From: Ceratorhiza oryzae-sativae
Lineage: Eukaryota; Basidiomycota; Agaricomycetes; Cantharellales; Ceratobasidiaceae
Direction of reading: 5' to 3'
Assembly (NCBI GenBank): GCA_030998015.1
Contig: JARWMV010000238.1
Span: 434,001-498,000, forward strand
DNA length: 64,000 bases
Position 1 is the stretch's first letter; every line of letters begins with the position of its first letter. The notes beneath the pieces are model-generated. The model was not told the DNA's origin, made no database searches, and saw only the letters and a list, made by a program, of their open reading frames with translations. Shown here one piece after another: positions 47,718-59,258 of the stretch. The position numbers and the translations under genes were made by a program.

Positions 47718-50700
47718 ATGAGTACAGACGAACCCAAGCAGGCTCCGAACGTGTCGCTCCCTCTGACATTTCAGAACAGTTTCTGGACGTCTGACTATCG
47801 CACCGGTCTGAATGTCCTTTTCTCCAAGCTCGAGCAGGTATGCGTCACGCTCCATGACAGATCATCCAGAGCTCACGTCGCGCCCCAGGGTATCGTGGAG
47901 AATGCAGAGATTGTGGCATTCATACGAGTCAGTTGCGCTCGTGCCCCACCTCACATTTACGTCGCTCACATGCGCTTTCTAGGCCCGGGTTGCGGCTGAG
48001 CGCACGATTGCGTCGTCTCTCATCAATCCACCTCCTACTGGTGCGCGAGGTACCGGCTTTGATGCAGACGATGGTGCTGCTCTCTTGCGCGCCTTTCAAG
48101 GCTTGCAGGCCGAGTCTGCAGCCCAGGGCGACGCACACAAGAATCTCGCGCAAGAGCTCGAAAAGATGGTAGCCGACCCGTTTGAGAACTGGGCCGCTGG
48201 GCACGCCGACCGGATCCACGACAGCCAACACGCTCTGCTCGATGTCTATGTTAAAACTTACGAAGACAAGGGATATGAGGTAGACCACATTGCTTGCTGT
48301 ATCTTCTCGCTTTCATCCGCTTCGAACCTAGATTGTCAAATTAAAGCAGACATATCTCAATAAAACCCGCTTGGCCAATGAAGCAGAAGACGAGTAAGCT
48401 TGTTTTGTCTCACCGTCGCTTATTCTCACATGGCTTACTTCCCACAGCGCCAAGTTCGCACCCAATCAGAACCTCGGCGACGCTTACACCTCTCCTCGTC
48501 TCAAGCCGACTACGCCATCTCGAACTGGAACAGTCTCCGACCGCATCCGCAAGAGCCTCGGCACCTCGCCTTCGCGTGGAAGCAGCACCGCCTCCGATGC
48601 CACCACTGACACTACGGCGACAGAGACCAAAGTCGATAAAGGCAAAGGCCGAGCGACATCACCGCCGCCTGCAGAGGTTGCGTCTCCGCCACCAATGTCA
48701 CCAGCTATGCCGTCTAAACTAGAAATTCCGGGACAAGCCGCCGTTCAGCCGCTGGCCCCGATACTGCTTGCTGGACTCGCACTTTCTCCCTCCGCTGTGT
48801 CTGCTCTGCTTCTAGAGGCATCCAAGGAGCTCAAGACGACGACACTTAAGCTTCCGTTTATCGGAGATTACAAAGACTGCTTCACCGGCGCAGACTTTGT
48901 TGACTTTTTGCGGACGAAGGTCCCTGGGTTCGATGACAGTATTGAGCGTGCGGTAGAGGCTGCCCGGGATCTGACAGAACGCGAGAATCTGCTTCGCAGG
49001 GTTGGTGAACTGGGAAACGCGTTCGAGGATTCTCAGGCAGCGCTATACCAATTCCGGCCCAAGGCAAGCCTTGATGCATATAATCCATGCTTTACATATT
49101 AATCAATACATTGTCTGAAATAGGCTTTCAAGCTGGAAGAAGAAATGCGTGCTTCACTCGCGCCTCTCTCTCCAGGTGGCATTTCACCTGCCCCTTCACC
49201 TTCACTTCTCTCGCCAGCTTCTAATCTCATGAAGCGTTCCAACACAGTCGTCAACTTCATTTCCCGTGCGGTCAAGAGCGCCAACGTTCCTGGCGAGCCC
49301 CCTCACGTTAGAGCTCGCAATGAGGCCGATATGGCCGAAAAGGCGTATCGTGCTGGCGTGCGTGCATTAGACAGGCAGCGATTGGGGGTCGAAGAAAAGG
49401 TCGAGGAGGCGCTCAAGATCCTCAACAGGTGGGAGGTTGAGAGACTGAGGGCTGTCAAGACTGGTACGTTGGTAGTGTTGATTCGTAGGCCCAGCACTTG
49501 ACAAACGCTATTTTTAGTCTTGCAGCAATACCACTCGGCACTTAGCTCTTTCACACCAGCTCTGGGTGCCTCTGTCGCTAGGATCGCGCCTCTCTTGGAC
49601 GCTTTTGTGCCTGAATCTGATGCAACGACTCTCATTGAGCGTTATCGTACTGGCCCCTTCCGGCCTGTCGCGCATCTGTTCGAATCTCGCCAACTCGGTG
49701 AATATGCTGCCGATGGCTTCTTTGGGTTGGATCTTGGGAAATGGGGAGCAGCTGCGTGGGGAGAAGGTGAAAGCGGTGTTGATGCCATTCCTGGTGTTAT
49801 CAGCTCCCTCTTGGGTGTATTGACTGAGAAGTACAAGGACCTCCCGAGCGACGAAGGTGAGTTTATTTTGAGCTACGCTTGTGCAAAAATAACCCAGTGG
49901 TATGCTTTAATTAGAACGGAGGCGTACTTGGATCTATGAGGTGCCTCTGACCGCGTCGCATCGTTTACGTGAAGCTATCAACGAGCTGCCAAGTGACCAG
50001 GCTATCCCTGCTGAGTTGTTTGCAAAGTTCGATGCGCCCGTGGTTGCTGCCGCGACGAAGGTATGGCATTCCAACGTGGGATAGTCGGCTGTATGCTGAA
50101 TAGATGTTGTCGAACAGTTATGGTTCTTGGAACTCAACCCGCCGCTGTGTATGTGGGACACTTGGGAGGAAATGCGCAAGATATACCCGTCTGGTGAGTC
50201 ATGGTGACGGCACCTTGGGAATCCACACTGACAAGGAGTCTCGCAGTTGGCGCCTCACAGACCGAAGATAGGCGCGTCGAGGATTTGCAGACAGTTTTGA
50301 TGAAACTGCCTAAGGTCAACTTGTTGGTACTCGACACAATTATCAAACATCTCAAAGAGTGCGTCTGAATGTTTGTTGCTTGCTGGCCTGACTGACAGAA
50401 CTTCGTGTAGCCTTGTCGAGGCCACTTCAGGCGCTGAAGAGGCTAGCAATATCTATGTTGCTAAACTTGGGTTGTCTCTTGGACGAGGTAAGAGAGCTGC
50501 CTGGAAGGCCACTAATGTGTGCTAAATGGATTGTTAGTGTTCATGCGCCCGAAGGTCGAGAACGAACTGTCCATTCAAGATAGGCATCCGAAATGTGAGC
50601 TGAAAGCGGTTCGGGTATTGTTTCACATATTGATCTTGGTATCTGTGCAGTGCTTGTTATCGACCTCATTGAACGCTACGAAGAAATAATCCCGCCAACT

Positions 50701-51492
50701 GTCACCAAGAAGAAAAAGGAGGTCGCGCGAACTATACCACAACGCAAGCGCACCAAACCGTTTGATGAACGCATCAATAGGCGTAGCTTGCAAGCCCAAC
50801 AGCAGGATCCACGTAGGATGCTTGAAGCGCAGCATGCGACCCAAGCAGGACGGCCAAGGGCGGGATCGAATGTTGGGCAGACAACTAGCCCTTCGTCTGT
50901 CGGATTTGTAGACCCAGGACCTCCGCCGCCTCGCCCAGCATTCGTCGACCCTGGCGAGCCACCACGCCCCACGTTTGCGGAGCCCAACGAGGGGCGCCCA
51001 TCCTTTGCCGAACCGAAGGATGATCCATCGAGTTTGGCTGTTCCAAATGAGAGTATCGTTGTGCAACCTCCTACGCCTATCGCTACTACCCACGCCGAGA
51101 ATGCCGATTCTCCATCGAACGAGAATCCTGGATCCCCCCCTATGCGTGCCAGGTCACCACCAGGAGATAGCTCACTTTCGCGTACACCATCCGGAACCAC
51201 GCGTGGTGCAATCCGCGGGCCTCGTATGGCCGCCCGCGGACCACGGGCACAACCTGGTGCTGCAAATACTTCCACCTCTCCCTCCACGACTACTCCACCC
51301 CCCGGTGTCGGCCGCACAACTGGCCGAGACTCCGTGTCGAGCATCGATAGGCCCCAGGTTCAGGCTAACCCAAGCGACTATGCGCCGCGTGGCCGAGGTG
51401 GTCGGACGAATGCAAGCGCGTTTGGCCCTAGGCGAGAACTCGCAACGAGGTCGATGGCGAGTGGGAGTGAAGACGAGACGGTCGGCAAGTAG
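47718..51492 (+). CDS. RGD2: F-BAR, DEP and RhoGAP protein (Rgd2 type)
   Basis: Predicted regulator of Rho/Cdc42 GTPases at the plasma membrane. The N-terminus LPLTFQNSFWTSDYRTGLNV and ARVAAERTIASSLINPPPTG belong to the F-BAR domain, continuing through HKNLAQELEKMVADPFENWA. Embedded in this region is a DEP domain: LKLPFIGDYKDCFTGADFVD, FLRTKVPGFDDSIERAVEAA, up to LYQFRPK near 48845-49060. A second coiled-coil block follows (EKAYRAGVRALDRQRLGVEE). The RhoGAP-like part begins RRRTWIYEVPLTASHRLREA near 49915 and includes FDAPVVAAATKLWFLELNPP and KLPKVNLLVLDTIIKHLKE. I see no canonical GxxRxSG arginine finger. The tail from 50780 is basic and Pro-rich (TKKKKEVARTIPQRKRTKPF), ending with TAG at 51490-51492. 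The F-BAR/DEP/RhoGAP order is that of Rgd2. About twelve introns; roughly 1,000 residues. Confidence 0.88.
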
Positions 51493-51628
51493 ATTATAGC
51501 CAATATCCACGAATGGATTGGCTCTTTGTTTGTAGGGGTTTTGAGAATAAAGAAAGTCGATTCCTTGGTTGAGCTCGGTGCCAGTGGTTAAATCTGTTCT
51601 CGCGTGGCGACAGTGGCAGTGCGTCGTC

Positions 51629-51636
51629 TCACGTGA
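51629..51636. promoter_or_regulatory. TCACGTGA element upstream of the M50B-like gene
   Basis: Perfect palindromic TCACGTGA in the 292-bp spacer, about 150 bp before the ATG at 51785. Confidence 0.5.
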
Positions 51637-51784
51637 TGTTATTGAGGCCTAAACACGAAAACAACCATGATCTGGCCTTGAGGCAGCGATAAAATAAGCT
51701 ACGACTTGCTCCACAACGCTCCTGACGACCCATAAAGCACCCCCAGCTATCCCCCCCTGTCCTCAAACCCAATCTCACCTTGCG

Positions 51785-53239
51785 ATGGCTACAGCTTCGG
51801 ACCCAACAATAACACGCCCCCCAATAGCTTCTCCTATGGGTCATCCGGGCCTACTAGTCCCAACCCATGAGCAGGTAAGCCACTCGGCTTTTCTGTGGCG
51901 TGCCGTCCGCGTGCTCATGTATCTGTGGCTAGGCCCCTATGATATACGCTTCTATTGTGTTCATCGGTGAGCTCTGGTCTCGGGGTGCTCGCTAGTATGA
52001 ATGCTGAGATGAATTGGGAGCCAGTTGTAATATCTGCCTTTTGGCATATCCCGGGTGCCCGTACGCTCATCAACCCGCTCAAGGTGGGTGGGTGCACTTT
52101 TCAATTGGTGGTGGGAACGGCCGTTGAATGGATGTCTAGCTCTTCACGATCGGATTCCATGAGTTGTGTCACATGGTTGCGGTGAGTCCCGTACTGCTCA
52201 CCCATTTGGCTGATGTTGAACTGGATTCGTTCAATCTAGGCCATATTCACAGGCGGTCGAATAACAAGGTATGGTGCAGCCTTGTGAAATCAGTGAAGGT
52301 TAACTTTATGGCATAGTATATCCATTGACCCCAACACTGGAGGGTGCACACGTGTTGAAGGAGGGCATCCCCCGACAATTTTGACGGCAGGTGCGCCAAC
52401 CCTTTGACATCCTTCTCAACTTCTGTAACCTATACCATAACCCAGGGTATCTTGGCTCAACGGTCATCGGTGCGGGCCTTATCATCGCCGGTTGGGACAC
52501 ACTTGCTGCAAAAATTGCATCCTTTCCTGTGGCAATTGGCCTCGCACTCCCTCTCATCTTAGTGCGGGACGTATTTACGATCATTCTGATATTCATCTAT
52601 GAGGGACTACTTATCGGTTTTTGGTTTATCAACCACGCGTGAGTATTATCTGGACTCATTGGCCGATGGTGCTAACCATCGTTTTGGTTAGAGATGCGTT
52701 GAGATATTATTGCCTGTTCTTGGGTATTATGAGGTATAGTTCACGGATTCGAAGTCCGAACTCACGATTGTGACTATTCTCCGTTAGTATCTTTTACGTA
52801 GTGTGGGACTTTATCGACGATCGCTTTTTCAAGAAAGTAAACGATTCAGATGCGGCGCAGTTTAGTTTGTTATATCCTAACGTGCCGCCACATTGTAAGT
52901 GGACTAGCGTGCAGGGGGTTCCAGGCTGATGGCCTTCAAATAGATTGGGCGATCGGCTGGTTCATACTCAGTTGCTTAACATTCATTGCGATGCTGCTAG
53001 TCGGCATTGCGGTTTTTAAGGTAAACTTTTTCAGTGATTTAACTAGATCGAGGCTCAGGGTGCTCATGGTTTCCCTTCAACAGAAAACACCAGGTACTAA
53101 TTTAATCAAATCGCTTGATAGGCTTAGGCTAACACTCACGCTAAAGCTGAGATGCAAGCAGAAGCTAGTGAGTAGCTATGCCCTGGGTTAGCCAGTTCAG
53201 TACTGACGATTTGCTATAGGCAACTTCCTCCCAACGTAA
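51785..53239 (+). CDS. M50B-like membrane metallopeptidase
   Basis: Integral membrane protein of the peptidase M50B-like family, whose members resemble site-2 proteases; the substrate is unknown. Many short exons join in phase: MATASDPTITRPPIASPMGH to HEQ, APMIYASIVFI, PVVISAFWHIPGARTLINPL, then LFTIGFHELCHMVA with the HExxH zinc site near 52140-52180. They continue with AIFTGGRITSISIDPNTGGC and TRVEGGHPPTILTA, then GYLGSTVIGAGLIIAGWDTL. Further membrane segments are LPLILVRDVFTIILIFIYEG and WAIGWFILSCLTFIAMLLVG. The last exons give KKTPAEMQAEASNFLPT with TAA at 53237-53239. About eleven introns, some under 50 bp. Tail-to-tail with FIS1. Confidence 0.85.
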
Positions 53240-53553
53240 ACAGGTTTCATCTTAAACAGACGGACATTCTAACATTGCAATTTTGTTGATTATGGTATCA
53301 TGCTTTGGGCCGTTTGGCGACTGTATCTATCATTTCGGAATCGAGAGTTATATTGTGCTTCAGGGTTTGCCCAATATATTACTACAAGTGGCGAAAACAT
53401 CGGGTCGAGAGTTACAATAGTTGAGTTAGCGATGAGAAGGAATGTTCGTATTGGGGAGATTGCAGGGGGATCGTCATGCACCAGGAGATCCTTGAAACGA
53501 TTGTACGAGAGGACCTGCAGCTGTTGGGCAGGACAGAGATGTGGGCACATGAT
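53240..53553. other. 3' spacer between convergent genes
   Basis: 314 bp between the stop codons of the M50B-like gene and FIS1. I see no gene; frames running through it are antisense to FIS1 exons. Confidence 0.5.
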
Positions 53554-54249
53554 TCATTTTCGGTTACGGCGGACCAGACCTGCAAGCAGAAGCGCTCCGA
53601 GAACAGCCGCGCCCCCTGCGATTCCCATTCCGATGTACCCATCTGTATGTATCAAGATTTTAGGTCATTATCACGTGGCTATGAGAGGGCGAAATGTTAT
53701 ATACCTCGCGCGGTGCTCTTGTCGATGAGTTGCGCAAGACTCTGGGCCTGAAGGTTTGTTGGTTCCTTGTTCAGTAATAACGCTAGATCCGTCATCAGCT
53801 GAACAACGCAATCAGTACTGGTATTCTGTGACCACGCACCATTAAATTTCCTTGCATCCTCCAGGTTACCCATCTTGTAATGTCCTAGGGCTAGGTAGTA
53901 TAAGCACTCTCTCCTTCGTGCAGGCTCCGCTCGGTATATCTCTGTCAATCAGCCCTAATTGAGTCAAGCCACCGCAGGCTTGGGCTTGAACTCACCAAGC
54001 AGTAGCTGTACACCTTCCACCTGATGTTCCTGCCTTGGACTCTTGACAAGACCCCACGCGTAGTTGAACTTGGTCTGAACGGATACATATCCTTGGCTTG
54101 TTTCTTTCTCATACTGGATCCGCAGAACCTATGAGCACGCTGATCAGCAAGCTGCGCGCAACCCTAAACCGTCAAATCTGGCTTACTGCTAGTTCATCAG
54201 GACTCAGCGACACCTCCGCATCGGCGGCATAGGGCAGGTCGGTTGTCAT
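53554..54249 (-). CDS. FIS1: Mitochondrial fission protein Fis1
   Basis: Tail-anchored outer-membrane adaptor that recruits the fission dynamin to mitochondria and peroxisomes. Exons give [101 protein letters not shown] and [17 protein letters not shown]. This is the two-TPR helical bundle of Fis1. The end [29 protein letters not shown] is the C-terminal membrane anchor with a short basic tail, as in all Fis1. About 150 residues, four introns, TGA at 53554-53556. One intron (near 53790-53845) must use the acceptor after GATCTAG to keep the TPR frame. Confidence 0.95.
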
Positions 54250-54639
54250 GTTGTTGGGTTGTGTGCGGCTAGATGTTGTGGTTTCGGGTAGATGTCGTCA
54301 CCTTCAAGCCGATGGCTCCAGACAGATTTCCCTCTGCTCCCGTGATTTACATATGTAGTCGCCGGGCGCTTTCAGTCTTTCTACATGAAATTTTGGTGGT
54401 ATTTCCCGTTATCACAAGTGGGCACAGAACAGGGGCAGGTGGAGATAGCTGGATCGCGCCCGAGTACCGAATCTGTGAAACCGGAGGCCGTTCGGACCCG
54501 GGGATAACTTGGACGGAAGAGCATATGCGATAGACAGGACCACGTGACACTGATTTTTGCTCGGCTTATCCAGCCCTTGGAGCTCTCTTCGTCCCAACCG
54601 TCACCTCAATCCTCTCACTTCACTTTCTGCAGCCCAACC
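54250..54639. promoter_or_regulatory. Divergent promoter FIS1 / XPT1 with CACGTGA
   Basis: 390 bp between opposite starts. CACGTGA at 54541-54547 (TCACGTG on the other strand) lies 94 bp before the phosphoribosyltransferase ATG. No gene seen inside. Confidence 0.55.
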
Positions 54640-55863
54640 ATGTCTCAAGAGCATGACGGTCATTTGCGTGCAACATACAATGAAATTCATACGGTGTGTG
54701 CTCCACGAGTGTGAGGTCCTTAGCCGATTATTCATTTGGGTCCCCCTCAGCTCATTGGAGCATCGGCTGCGAGGATCGAGAAGGAATTTGCGCCTGACCT
54801 GTTTGTAGCTATCGGTACGCTATCAATTGCGACCTTTTCCTATCTCATATTCTCACTTTCTTAATAGGCGGTGGGTGAGTAGTCTCATATGAGACGATAC
54901 CCTGTGCTGAACCTCGATCAAGCGGATTCTTCCCTGCACGGGTCTTGGTGAGTCACAATCTTTCTAAATTTGGATGCTGTCCCTGACTGTTATGCCTCGC
55001 AATAGCGCACATTTTTGAAGCATCCTCAATCCAAAAAGAACATCAGCATTCAGGCAATCGGTTTGTCTCTTTACGAAGAGCTGCCCACCACCACCAAAGA
55101 GCAGATGGCGAATGAAGTTATCCGGACACAATGGCTGTGAGTTTGATACTTGTCTATATGTAGTGGCAGCACGCTAAGAGCCTGACTAGTGGCCCAGAAA
55201 CTAAAACGCTACTCGGACGAAGGGTCTTGATTGTGGTGAGTACACTAATTTGGTTTCCTCAATTATCCCGAGCTCATATGCGGTACAGGACGAAGTCGAC
55301 GATTCCCGCACGACCCTTCAGTGAGTTGTTTGTCTGTGCATGCGTCCAGAGGTAGCCTTATGCGGACTACCCACTAGATATGCTGTACGCGAACTGCAGA
55401 AAGATGTCGAAAAGGAGCTTCTGGTACGCAGCGGCAGCTTCCGATCGTCAGCCACAGCACTAAAAGATGTCTAGTCTCTGCCCGAATCTGAGAGGGATGC
55501 TATGCGACCCAAGTTCGCCATCTTTGTTGGTGAGCGAGCTTTGGCTTTGGCATGAGCCGCAAGGAAAGCTAAACCATCTCGATAGTGCATAACAAACTAA
55601 AGCCCAAGAAGGGATCATTGCCTCCGGATGTGCCGTACTTTGCTGGAGAGGAAATCGAAGATGTTTGGTGTAAGTGCTTGGCTAAATACATGAGGTTTCG
55701 AGCTCATTTTCTTTCCCTCGCGTAGTTGATTACCCTTGGGAAGTGAAGTGCGTAGCATCTAGTACCATCCGTAACGTCCACAGCTCACAGAGAAGCCAGG
55801 GATGTCTACGAGCATGACCGTATGGCCGAACTTGGACATAAACTTGCAGGCTCGAAGCCTTGA
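54640..55863 (+). CDS. XPT1: Xanthine/hypoxanthine-guanine phosphoribosyltransferase
   Basis: Purine-salvage enzyme that makes XMP, IMP or GMP from the free base and PRPP. Exons give MSQEHDGHLRATYNEIHT, LIGASAARIEKEFAPDLFVA, IGGG, GFFPARVL, TFLKHPQSKKNISIQAIGLS, LYEELPTTTKEQMANEVIRT and TLLGRRVLIVDEVDDSRTTL. The last is the PRPP-binding loop with its acidic pair, near 55206-55320. It continues YAVRELQKDVEKELL, MRPKFAIFVVHNKLKPKKGS, LPPDVPYFAGEEIEDVWFDY and PWE, then EARDVYEHDRMAELGHKLAG. TGA at 55861-55863. At least nine very short exons, unusually many for about 245 residues. It resembles fungal Xpt1/Hpt1; xanthine versus hypoxanthine preference cannot be read here. Confidence 0.9.
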
Positions 55864-55990
55864 AGACTCGATATATCTCTAGGTAAACCAATTGATGATG
55901 TACCCAGACCCGACAAATGCATGTTTGAATGATCGAGATTCGCCGGGTGCTTTGTTGTAAGGAGGTCGACTAGAATCTTCATTTCCCAGA

Positions 55991-55997
55991 CACGTGA
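55991..55997. promoter_or_regulatory. CACGTGA element upstream of the Nim1-type kinase
   Basis: ACACGTGA about 123 bp before the ATG at 56119, in the 255-bp spacer downstream of XPT1. Confidence 0.45.
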
Positions 55998-56118
55998 TAC
56001 AGGGGTCTTGATTTGAACCCCTATCCTAATATTCTTGTTTTTGACCGCGACACCGCACACATTCCCTCACATCATCACTACATAGATCAACTTTCATTAA
56101 AAATTACCGCGAGGCATT

Positions 56119-59046
56119 ATGGAGGATGACTTGGAGCAATCCAGTGCTTCTTCTCTAGATGAGCGTATAGCAAAGCTCTCACACGTCGGACCTTGGGAGC
56201 TGGGGAAGGTCATCGGGAGGGGAGGTCAAGGTATGAATGAGCGCCAAAATTAATTAATTATGATCCTTACAGAATATCAAAGGTATTGTCCACATAGCCA
56301 AGCACAAGATTACTGGCCAGGAAGTAGCCATCAAGATCATCTCGACCGAAGCGATTTGGAACTCTCAACTGTCGATCACTGCCAATGCTGAAGAGGCCAG
56401 CAGGGCGGTACAAAGTATTGAAAGGGAAATAGTCATCATGAAGCTCATCGAGCACCCGAATGTACTAAGCTTGTTGGATGTGTGGGAGGCTAAGGGGTTG
56501 CTGTAAGTTATTTGTTTGGTGTTCCTGCAGGAGCCGATAACCAAAGGCCAAAAGATTTGTTGTCATGGAGTATGTAGATGGTGGAGAATTCTCCAACTAC
56601 TTTGGCGACCGCCAGAGGCTGCCTGTTCCGGAAGCTCTGCATCATTTCCAACAAATTATGTATGGCGTTGCATACTGCCACCGATTCCATGTTGCTCATC
56701 GCGACCTCAAAATGGAGAACATACTTATGGATAAAGAAGGAAACATCAAAATCGCAGACTTCGGGATGGCCATATTTACTCCGCGCGACTCGCTCCTGTA
56801 CACGAGTTGCGGTTCGCCCCATTATGCGAGCCCGGAGGTCGTGTTTGGTTTACCGTATAACGGGTATATGGCGGACGTATGGTCGTGTGGAGTGATCTTG
56901 TATGCGATGCTCTCAGGACAGTTGCCATTTGGGGGCGAAAGTCTGCGAAGCATTTTGGACCAAGTCAGGGAGGCCCGGTACGTGATCCCTATCGATGTCC
57001 CTTGGCCGGCACAGAACCTCATTCGGAGGATGATGGAGAAAGATGTCGAAAGGAGAATTACAGTAGGTTCATCCCATTCCATTTGGTTTTTATTGGTTGA
57101 GCCGACATTGTACTAGGTGGCTGAAATTTTGATTCATCCATTTTTTCAATCGGTACCTCCCATTTCGCCTCCGGTCATTCTTCCTACCTTTGCCGACCTG
57201 GCCTGCACCGTTCCTCGTCAATGCGGAAATCGGTCGATTGACAGGGAAATACTGAAGAATATGCGTATCCTCTGGAGCAATAGGCAGGATGGCGATATTG
57301 TTCGAGCTATACGCAATAATGGGTGAGTTGTGAGAAGCAAAGTCCGTTGGTTATAAGTTATGTGTACTAATATCTCGAAGTGAAAACTGGGAGAAGATCG
57401 CATACCATCTCCTATGTGAATTTAGAACGAAACGGCTTCGATGCATTGATGCTAGTGGCGAAGGAGACATGCTACCCCGCCGACGCCGCAGATGTAGGAA
57501 GTACGCCCCTGGCGTTTTACCCGGTGACACCTCTGTGGCCAACGGGGACATCTCCGTCGCTGAAGACTCCCCTTTACGGGTTCCCGAGAGGCCATCAGCA
57601 CCGACTCCGTTGAAAGCACGCTGGCGAACTGTCACGTCAGGTTTTTTCGTGGGCGACGATCCCACTGTTTTGGATGCAACAGTTCCTTTGACACCTCACA
57701 AGAAGACCAAAACAGCCTCAAATTCAAGCAGCAGTGATGTTCCCGAGATTGTGGTGCAGAATACGACTCCTGGAACGGCGGCCGCTTGTCTACCAGTGGA
57801 TAACCCCTTGGGTTCTGAGGATGCGAACACTAGATTCTTCAAATATTCGGATCCTAGGTCTTATAGCAGCCGGGTGGTCTCAAAAGTGGAGCCATCCGTA
57901 GCTCTTGTCGAACCTGGCATACAGGAGGATATATTCTTTCAACAAATCGACGAAATGCTTGCTAATATGTCAAAGCAAGACGAGCCTGAGAGGAAGGATT
58001 GTAGCCATCCAAACCTGCGTGCCAAAGGGCTGAGGGTCCCTGCTTCCGAGGTTCCGCCTCCGCCTCCGCCTACGACGCCTACGACACCCCCGTTCGACGA
58101 AGTAGATACGTTTGGAAATCCATCGCAAAATGCCTCCCCTACCATACGTGTGGTTAAGCGAGCTGGTGTCCTGGCCCCTTCTAACGGAATTAGACACGGA
58201 CAATCGTCTGGTAGCAAGAGGGATTCGTCCAAACCGGCGCTTTGTTTGCTCGACAACACAGCCAACCCTCCTAGGTCGATTCTCAACAAGCCGACCGCCG
58301 CCAAGGAGAATGTCCTCGCCTCACTCGCTGGATCTTCTTCGCCTTTTGAGAGCCGTAGGCGAGCAATGACGCTCAGCGTGGAACATGGTCAAATGCTCTC
58401 TGGGGGGAGACCCCCTCCCAAGAAACGTGTGCATATAGTCACTCCGGATCCCAGTGTGTTTGAGCGTCCGCGAAGAAAGTCGCAACCAGGTGGGTTCCAC
58501 TCAACAAGCACTTTCGGCTATATTATTGATACGTTCGTTTCAGCGAGCGAAGTCGAGCCTCGCTCGTCTGAAAACTGGTTTTCCCACTTGTTTCAACTCA
58601 AATCGAACCGTCAGGAGTTCCATTCGCTGCATGATGTTTTCTCTACGCGTGAGCGTTGTATCTCGGCTCTCCGGGCGTTTGGAGCTCACGTTGAAGTGGG
58701 AGAGCCATTGCCCCGCATGTATGGCGGAAGCACCCTTCGATGCAGCCTTGACGAAATCGTAGACCCGTCTGGGACTATTGCAGTAACCAAGGCGCTAAAG
58801 TTCCGAGTGGAGATTCGACCGACTACCGGTGTGCATTACACATCTGGGTATTTGTCCGAGCTGGTTTTCGTTCAAGAAAAGGGCCCGTCTGCGAGTTTCA
58901 ACGCGCTCTGCGCTCGATTGCGTCGTGCCTGGGAGCTGAGTGTGACCTATCAACCAGATGGGTCGATGGACCTTTTGACTCTGACAACTGATTCCGCACT
59001 GACGAGCCCTGTATTGACAGTGGGGGGAAGGTATGCCGAAGAATAG
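56119..59046 (+). CDS. Ser/Thr kinase of the Hsl1/Gin4/Nim1 family
   Basis: Kinases of this group act at the septin ring and promote mitosis by inhibiting Wee1. The catalytic domain is complete: GKVIGRGGQGIVHIAKHKIT (glycine loop, rebuilt across an intron), GQEVAIKIIS (ATP Lys), FVVMEYVDGGEFSNYFGDRQ, VAHRDLKMENILMDKEGN (catalytic loop, near 56690-56740), IADFGMAIF (DFG), SLLYTSCGSPHYASPEVVFG (activation segment) and ADVWSCGVILYAMLSGQLPF. It ends with RRITVAEILIHPFFQSVPPI. Next is a UBA-like stretch with IVRAIRNNGENWEKIAYHLL. A long low-complexity region follows, with a Pro run PPPPPPTTPTTPP near 58045-58090. The C-terminal globular part FRVEIRPTTGVHYTSGYLSE, LVFVQEKGPSASFNALCARL may be KA1-like. 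Stop TAG at 59044-59046. Five introns. Which of Hsl1, Gin4 or Cdr2 it matches is not decided. Confidence 0.9.
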
Positions 59047-59258
59047 CATCTTATTGGACTTTTTGTCACTCTTGATGTTTTTGCGTGTATGTCGCTCGTT
59101 TGTTAATTGTAATTTTATGGTCATAGATAGGGTAGATAAAGCTCGAGTCGAGCTATATGCGTCACGATGACGATACACAACCTCTCGGGAAGTACACTGA
59201 ATACATACAGGCAACGCGATAGAGCGTCGAGATAGATAAAACCGGAAACACTGTTCCT

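Noticed and set aside
52142..52183. FHELCH in the M50B-like protein as a chance HExxH
   Set aside because: It sits in an exon that joins in phase to GGRIT, SISIDPNTGG and several membrane segments, the full family layout, so I kept it as a real zinc site.
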